A stretch of 64,000 bases of DNA from Dasypus novemcinctus (lineage: Eukaryota; Chordata; Mammalia; Cingulata; Dasypodidae): assembly GCF_030445035.2 (NCBI RefSeq), contig NC_080678.1:66479087-66543086 (forward strand), read 5' to 3'. Positions 57,843 to 64,000 of the stretch are shown piece by piece (the stretch's first letter is position 1; each line of letters starts with the position of its first letter). Below the pieces are notes generated by a model. That model was not told the origin of the DNA, ran no database searches, and saw only the letters and a program-made list of their open reading frames with translations. A program made the translations under genes and the position numbers.

Positions 57843-59950
57843 AAGCCACAGGTACTTCTTACCCTGCTGCATGCCCACATCTACATCTCAAATTCTGTAC
57901 ACTTTTCTTGTTTCTTAATAAACTCTTTACTCCCTTGCCTAACCTATGGCATGTTCTTAAATTCTTTTATGCAACATAAGCCACGAACCTAGAAGCCCAG
58001 AACCCACAGCCTTCTGCTAACATATTTGGTGAGCCAAGCCAGGAGACAAGGAGGCAAGTAATGTTCCCAACCCCTGCCGAAGACTGATGAGTTTTTGATT
58101 AAAGCCTGTCTATGCCCTCTTTTATTAGTGAGTCCTCTGAAACTCTCACGTTGGGCTGTGCCCAGAGGTTTGTTCCTTACGAAGTCCCAGGGAGGCCCTG
58201 AAGTTCCTCTTAATCCATTATCTTCGGGGCCCCTGAGGCTGTTTGCCTATAAGCCACAGATCAGTCTCTGCTTCTATCATGCCTCTTAATGTCCAGTTTA
58301 ACTGCAAACTTGGTCCCTGGCAGTGGTCTCTCAGAGAGTGGTCTGTAAGGTCTCTTTCTGAGACCTCTGCAGGAGAAAGAAAGGTTTCAAACTAGCCCCC
58401 TTTGGGGGGCTTTGGTAGCTTTGGACTGGAACCTAGGTCTGGACATCGCCCAAGTCTTAGCTCATCCAGGTGACACCCGGGCGCATGGTCTCTGCCATTT
58501 GCAGGACACCGGGAATCAGAGAGCAACTCGAAATGTCCCCCAAGACTTAAGCAGCTTGGGCCCTTTGGTTTGGAGGGTAAAAGTTCAGTCAGGCCGGGAT
58601 CTGGGATGCTGGATTGGATCCAGCACTTTTTTCCATTACTCCCTAGAACACTGGGCATGGCTTCTCTAGCATTTCAGCAGAATCCTCACTGGGGTCTCTT
58701 CTCAGGAATTGGAACACCTTACCTACTGATGGTCTAAAAAGGAAGAGGCTAATCTCTTTCTGCCACACCATGTGGCCGCAGTATGGCCAAGAATGGTCTC
58801 TGCATGGGACCTTGAATTCTAGTTAAACCTGTGTAAGAAAAGAGGAGAGGACAAGCAGATCTGACGGAAATTACTAAGAGGCAGAACCTAGAACCTATCC
58901 TTATTTCAAGGAAAGCTGGTGGACAGCAGTCTGCTCTGAGTCTACAAACTTCCATTCACTCTGGAAACATCTTTCTCAGTTTTCAACAATTGAGACCCTG
59001 CTACCATGACAGAGCAGGTGACGGGGGGCAGGCATAGGGTCCAGAAGTAGGCTTGCCTTTTAACTGCTGCTGTTAAAGGCACTGTCTCTTCAGGGATACC
59101 TGAATCAAGGCTCCACCTGCCCCATGCTGCCTCACCACCTGCAAGGGTCATCACCCCAGGAGAGGACTAAAGGGGCCTGAAGCCAAGCATGAAGCATCAA
59201 CCAGAGGAAGCCTCAGGGACCCGACATGGCAGAAAAGATTTTTTTGAGATACCAGGACCAGGGATTGAACCTGGACCATGTATGTGGGAAGCCAGCACTC
59301 AACCACTGAGCCACACTGACTCCCCTGTATTGGCCCTCTTGTCTGTTTGATTGTTTTCCTTAGAAGGCACAGGGAACTGAAACCAGGACCTTCCATGTGG
59401 GAGGGGGGCGCTCAACTGTTTTAGCCACATCTGCTCCAAGGTAAGAGTCTTTATTTCTTAATTAACATGGGAGCCAATTATTCAGTCCTAGCCTGCACTT
59501 CAGACCTCTCTAGCTTCAGTTGTGCCTAATAAGCAGAGTAAATGGGGAAGCAAAATCGAGGCCATTTACTAAACCTCTCTTCTATAGAATAAGGAACCCT
59601 CTTCAATTCAGATTAAAAAGTTCCTAAAGAATGGTTTCCATAAGGTCTTTCCCTATGCTGTGTGTAAACTTCTCTTCTATCTTCTAAGCTGTGCTTAACA
59701 TTGTGTTTACCTTTTAAAATCTGTATTCTTTGTGTTTAAATCTGTGTTTACCTTTGTCAGTACGCGTGTACCTAGGAAATCAGTTTGGGGATTGCATATT
59801 ACAAATTGGATGACAGTGAAAGTAACCTAAAAATGAGTCTTTAAATGTCAATACTATCTTGCAATTAAATTTGATGTATAAAAGAAATCACAGGTAGAAT
59901 TAGTTTGGCTGCTGGAAAAGCAGGAAAACTTAGCAGCATTGTTACTAATA
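57843..59950 (+). mobile_element. Class-I-ERV-like remnant: LTR end, leader, possible gag start
   Basis: 57843-58026 looks like R-U5 of an LTR: AATAAA at about 57919, then 'cccacagccttctgctaaca'. 'tttggtgagccaagccagg' follows at the place of a primer-binding site. A ~1.2-kb GC-richer leader without L1 or SINE similarity continues to 59220. After SINE insertions an ATG at 59467 reads Met-Gly with a Ser at position 6, a myristoylation-type start as in gag, closed by a stop after 20 codons. No pol or env is seen. The ERV identity is inference from layout. Confidence 0.5.
59226..59440 (-). mobile_element. Two tRNA-derived SINEs, antisense
   Basis: Plus strand: 'gagataccaggaccagggat...tcaaccactgagccacactg' (59250-59322) and 'ccaggaccttccatgtggg...caactgttttagccacatctgctcc' (59375-59438). 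Both read as reverse tRNA heads; A tails are short. Confidence 0.8.
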
Positions 59951-60787
59951 AAATTGTTTTAGTTGTTTAGTTAATAAAAAGTGTACAGTTTCTTAAAACT
60001 TTATAGATTTAATAGAAAATACAAATAATTAAAAATAAAAGGAAAAGAGTTGAATAAAAACACATTCTTCAATTAAATGACAGGATATGTATAAAAATTT
60101 TTTTGAATCATATGTTACACAGTATATTTGGTTCATAGTAATGCAATCATACAGTATTTATCCTTTTGTGCCTGGCTTGCTTCACTCAACATAATGTCCT
60201 CCAGGTTCATCCATGTTGTCAGATGCTTTATGACTTCATTTATTCTTACAGCTGCATAGTATTCCATTGTGTGAATACACCAAAGTTTATCCAGTCATTG
60301 GTTAATGGACACACGCATTGTTCCCAACTTTTGACAATCGTTACTAAAGCAATGAACATAGGTGTGCAGATGTCTATTTGTGTCATGGCTATCAAGTTCT
60401 TCTGGGTTTATACCCAGTAGTGATACTGCAGAGACACGTGGCAAATCTATAATCAACTCCTTTAGGAACAGTGGCTGTAACATTCTACATTGACACCAAC
60501 AGTGAATAAGTGTTCCTATCTTTCCACATCCTCTCCAACACTTGCAGTTCTGTCTTTTTAATAGTGGCCGTTCTGATAGGTATGAAATGATATCTCACTG
60601 TAGTTTTGATATGCATTTCCCTAAACATTAGTGATGTTGAGCAGTTTTTCATGTGTTTTTTTGCCATTTGTATATCTTCTTTGGAAAAATGTCTATTTAA
60701 GTCTTTTGCCCATTTTAAAATCGGGTTGTCTTTTTATTATTGATTTGTAACATCTCTTTATATTTCTGGATATTAAAATCTTATTGG

Positions 60788-61203
60788 GGAAGTGGATATG
60801 GCTCAACAGATAGAGCTTCCGCCTACAATATAGGAGGTCCAGGGTTCGATACCCAGGACCTTCTGGTCTGTGTGGTGAGCTGGCCCATATGGAGAGCAGC
60901 CCTGTGCAGGAGGGCTGACCACCCAGGAGTGGTTCAGCCCACACCGAGAGCTGACGCAGCAAGATGATGCAACAAAAGAGAGATGCAGAGAAGAGACAAT
61001 ATGAGACACAGCAAACTAGGGAGCTGAGGTGGAGCAAGAAAATGGTCGCCTCTCTCCCACTCTGGAAGGTCCCAGGATGGGTTCCCAGAGCCACCTAATG
61101 AGAATACAACAGACACAGAAGAACACACAGCAAATGGACAGAGAGAACAGACAACTGGGGTTGGGGAGGGGGGAGAAGGGGAGAAATAAGAGGAAAAAAA
61201 AAC
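60788..61203 (+). mobile_element. Dimeric long tRNA-derived SINE
   Basis: Head 1 'gaagtggatatggctcaacag' with an intact B-box-like 'ggttcgatacc'; head 2 'gagctgaggtggagcaagaa' (61022). Tail A-rich, preceded by 'gagagaacagacaactgggg'. TSD cttattgg at 60780-60787 and 61204-61211. Confidence 0.9.
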
Positions 61204-61583
61204 CTTATTGGACATACGATTTCCAAATATTTTCTCCTACTGAGTTAGATACCTTTTTTACCCTTTTGAGAGAGTACTGGGAGGTACAAAAGTGTTTAAT
61301 TTTGAAGAGGTTCCATTTATGTATTTTTTTGTTGTTGCGTGTGATTTGGGTATAAGGTCCAAGAAACCAACACCTACCAGAAGGTCTTGAAGATGTTTCC
61401 CTACATTTTCTTCTAGTAGTTTTATGGTCCTGGCTTTTATATTTAGGTCTTTGATTCATTTTGGGTTGATTCTTGTACAGGGAATGAGATAGGGGTCCTC
61501 TTTCATTCTTTTGGTTATAGATATCCAGTTCTCCCAGCACCATTTGCTGAAGAGGCTGTTTTGTACTGTTAACATGGACTTGG

Positions 61584-62118
61584 GGGAAGTATATTTGGCT
61601 CAACTGATAGAGCACCCACCTACCATATAGGAGGTCCAGCATTCAAACCAAGGCCTCCTGACCCATGTGGTGAGCTGGCCCACACACAGTGCTGATGCAT
61701 GCAAGGAGGGTGGTGCCACACAGGGGTGTCCCCTGTGTAGGGGTGTCCCCCGCGTAAGGGAACCCCACGCGCAAGGAGTGTGCCCTGCAAGGAGAGCCAC
61801 CCCACATGAAAAAAGCACAGCCTGCCCAGGAGAGCTGCACACAGAGAGCTGACACAACAAAAAGAGATACAGATTCCCAGTGCTGCTGACAAGAACGCAA
61901 GCAGACACAGAACACAGAGCAAATGGACACAGAGAGCAGACAACAGGGGGAGGAGGGGGAGAGAAGGGGAGAGAAATAAAAAATATATTTTAAAACACAC
62001 ACACACACACATACATACATATATATATATGTTTATATATATATGTATATATATATGTTTATATATATATATGTATATATATGTATATATGTTTATATAT
62101 ATATAAAAACAAAACAAA
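61584..62118 (+). mobile_element. Long tRNA-derived SINE with microsatellite tail
   Basis: Head 'gaagtatatttggctcaactg', GC-rich body with tandem 'ggggtgtcccc'-like units (61725-61760), 'gagagctgacacaacaaaaag', then a (CA)n/(TA)n microsatellite as its tail. Perfect 13-base TSD aacatggacttgg at 61571-61583 and 62119-62131. Confidence 0.93.
61990..62105. repeat. (CA)n-(TA)n microsatellite
   Basis: A (CA)8-like tract followed by ~90 bp of alternating TA with TG/TTTA interruptions, grown out of the SINE tail. Long self-complementary TA blocks can form hairpins. Confidence 0.95.
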
Positions 62119-64000
62119 AACATGGACTTGGTAGGTCTGTCAAAAGCCAGTTGACCGTATAGGTGAGGGTTTATTTTCAGATTCTCAATTCCATTCCACT
62201 GATCAATGTGTCTATCTTTATGCCAGTACCGTGCTGTTTTGACCACTGTAGCTTTGTAATATGTTTCAAGGTCAGGCAGTGAAATTCCTCCCATGTCACT
62301 CTTCTTTTTTAGAATGCTTTTGGCTATTTGGGTGCATTTTCCCTTTCAAATGAATTTGGTAATTGCCTTTTCTAAATCCATAAAGAAGGCTGTTGGAATT
62401 TTGATTGGTAATGCTTTGAATCTATAAATCAGTGTGGGTAGAACTGACACCTTCATGATATTTATTCTTCCAATCCATGAACATAGAATGTCTTTGCATT
62501 TGTCTCCAATGATTTCTTTTAGCGTTGTTTTGCAGCTTTCTGCATAGAGGTCCTGTAGTTCTTTGGTTAAATTAATTTCTAAGATTTTGAGTATTTTTGT
62601 TGCTACTGTAAATGGAATTTCCCCCAATTTCTGCCTCAGATTGTTTAGTACCAGTGTACCAAAACATTAGTGATTTTTGAACATTGATCTTGTATCCTTC
62701 CACTCTACTGAACTCATTCATTAGCTCAAGTAGCTTTTTCATGGATTCTTCTGAATTTTCTAAATACAGGATTATGTCATCCACAAATAAAGTTTTCTTC
62801 CTCTTTTCCTGTTTGGATGCCTTTAATTTTTTTTCTTGTCTAATCACCCTAGCTAGAACTTTTAGTATAATATTGAATAACAATGGTGACAATGGGCATC
62901 CTTGTCATGCTCCCAATCTGAGAGAGAAATCTTTCAACATTTCGCCATTGAGAATGTGGCTGGCTGGGAATTTTTCATATGTGTGCTTTATAATATTGAG
63001 AAATTTTCCTTCTATTCCTATCTTTTGAAGTGTTTTTATCAAAAAAAAGATTCTGGGTTTTGTCCAATACCTTTTTTGTGTCGACTGAAATGATCATGTG
63101 GTTTTTTCCCTTAAACTTGTTAATGTGATGTATTATGTTGATTGATTTTCTTATGTTAAACCAGCCCTGCACATCAGGAATAAATCCCACTTGGTCATGG
63201 TGCATAATTTTTTTGATATGCTGTTGGATTCTATTTGTAAATATTTTGTTGAACATTTTGCATCTATGTTCATTAGTTAGATTGGTCTGTAATTTTATTT
63301 CTTGTAGTATCTTTACCTGGCTTTGGTATTTGGGTGATGCTGGCTACATAAAATATGTTGAGTAATTTTCCCTCCTTTTCAAATTCTGGAGAGTTTAAAC
63401 AGGATTGGTGTTGATTCTTCTCAAAATGCGTGCTAGAATTCACCCATGAAGCCATCTGGTCCTAGATTTTTCTTTGCTGGGAGATTTTTTTATGACAAAT
63501 TCAATCTCTTTAAATGTCATTGGTTTGTTAAGTTCTTGTATTTCCTGTAGCATCAGTGAAGGCTGTGCATTTCTAGGACTTTGTCCAATTCATCTAGGTT
63601 GTCTAGTTTGTTGGCACATAGTTTCTCATTCTATCCTTGTATGCTCCTTTTTATTTCTCAGGGAGAGCCATAACTTCCCATTTTATTTCTGATGTATTTA
63701 TTTGCATCTTCTCTCTTTTTGTCTTTGTTAGTCTAACTAGAGGTGTGTCAATTTATTGATCTTCCTAAAGAACCAACTTCTGATTTTGTTTGATTTTCTC
63801 TACTGTTTTCTCGTTCTCAGTTTCCCTTATTTCTGCTCTAATCTTTATTATTTCTTTCCTTCTGCTTGTTTTGGGATTGATTTGATGTTCTTTTTTTAGT
63901 TTCTGTAGTTGTTCAGTTAAATCTTTGAGTTTAGTGCTTTTTTTTAATTATAGGCATTTAGGGCTATGAATTTCCCTCTCAGCACTGCCTTTGCTGTATC

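Larger units (their letters stand above)
60060..64000 (-). mobile_element. Old L1 ORF2, antisense, running off the window
   Basis: From left to right: C-terminal ORF2 (60170-60740, 'cataatgtcctccaggttcatcc'), post-RT region (61204-61570, 62132-62640), RT region (62640-63480, with the reverse of the FADD block near 62775) and pre-RT region to 64000. Moderately diverged with many stops. The 3' end lies at about 60060. It is sense with respect to IPMK and interrupted by two long SINEs. Confidence 0.9.

Noticed and set aside
58095-58669. Frames of 64-88 codons as IPMK upstream exons
   Set aside because: No match to the kinase region expected (the PxxxDxKxG-containing part) and no suitable splice sites; the region looks like an ERV leader.

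Overview
This window is vertebrate nuclear DNA from a placental mammal. It is AT-rich, dense in LINE-1 (L1), MIR SINEs, MaLR-type LTRs and hAT MITEs, and has spliced coding exons. Abundant tRNA-derived SINEs with a head of the type 'gtggctcaagyrgttgag...tgcctcctaaa' look like the DAS-SINEs of armadillos. Together with half-L1 (HAL1-like) elements, this points to a xenarthran, most likely an armadillo (Dasypus-like). The species call is inference; everything below is read from the sequence unless stated.

Gene content. The only intact protein-coding gene segment is the 3' end of IPMK (inositol polyphosphate multikinase) on the minus strand: penultimate coding exon 47451-47532, terminal coding exon 45088-45710 with stop at 45088, then a long AT-rich probable 3' UTR running left to about 40.7 kb. 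Two processed pseudogenes are recognisable: TMCO3 (plus, 20249-21768, frameshifted and truncated) and ferritin heavy chain FTH1 (minus, 30095-30787, including its 3' UTR).

Layout. 1-2590: a 5'-inverted (twin-priming type) young L1 with a probable 3'-transduced flank. 2591-12885: pieces of old plus-strand L1s split by LTRs, HAL1-like tails, SINEs and a younger L1 with clean target-site duplications (TSDs). 12886-19480: mostly low-copy DNA with MIRs, a 3'-truncated HAL1/L1 5' half inside a MIR, a MaLR LTR and microsatellites. 19481-20250: a CpG-rich block with 27 perfect copies of a 12-bp repeat, abutting the TMCO3 retrocopy. 21769-26760: old L1 ORF2 interrupted by a near-complete HAL1-like element that has ORF1 but no ORF2. 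27086-30100: an ancient repeat, two hAT MITE copies, and a solo LTR with 6-bp TSD. 30920-38145: another old L1 broken by SINEs, an LTR and an orphan poly(A)-tailed insert. 38146-40690: low-copy DNA, one SINE, an LTR-like block and a hAT MITE. 40691-47532: IPMK. 47812-57775: a full-length but dead L1 (about 10 kb, 14-bp TSD), antisense to IPMK inside an IPMK intron. 57843-59950: a class-I-ERV-like remnant. 60060-64000: an old minus-strand L1 with two long SINEs.

How it fits together. Most of the sequence is a stratigraphic record of retrotransposition. L1-type machinery explains the L1, HAL1, SINE and processed-pseudogene copies (A-rich tails, TSDs), while LTR elements contribute solo LTRs. 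I see no prokaryotic feature, CRISPR array, functional RNA gene or new multi-gene system. The most notable items are the HAL1-like element, the perfect GC-rich dodecamer array, the twin-primed and 3'-transducing L1, a tail-only SINE insertion, and the solo LTR with repeated U3 motifs.
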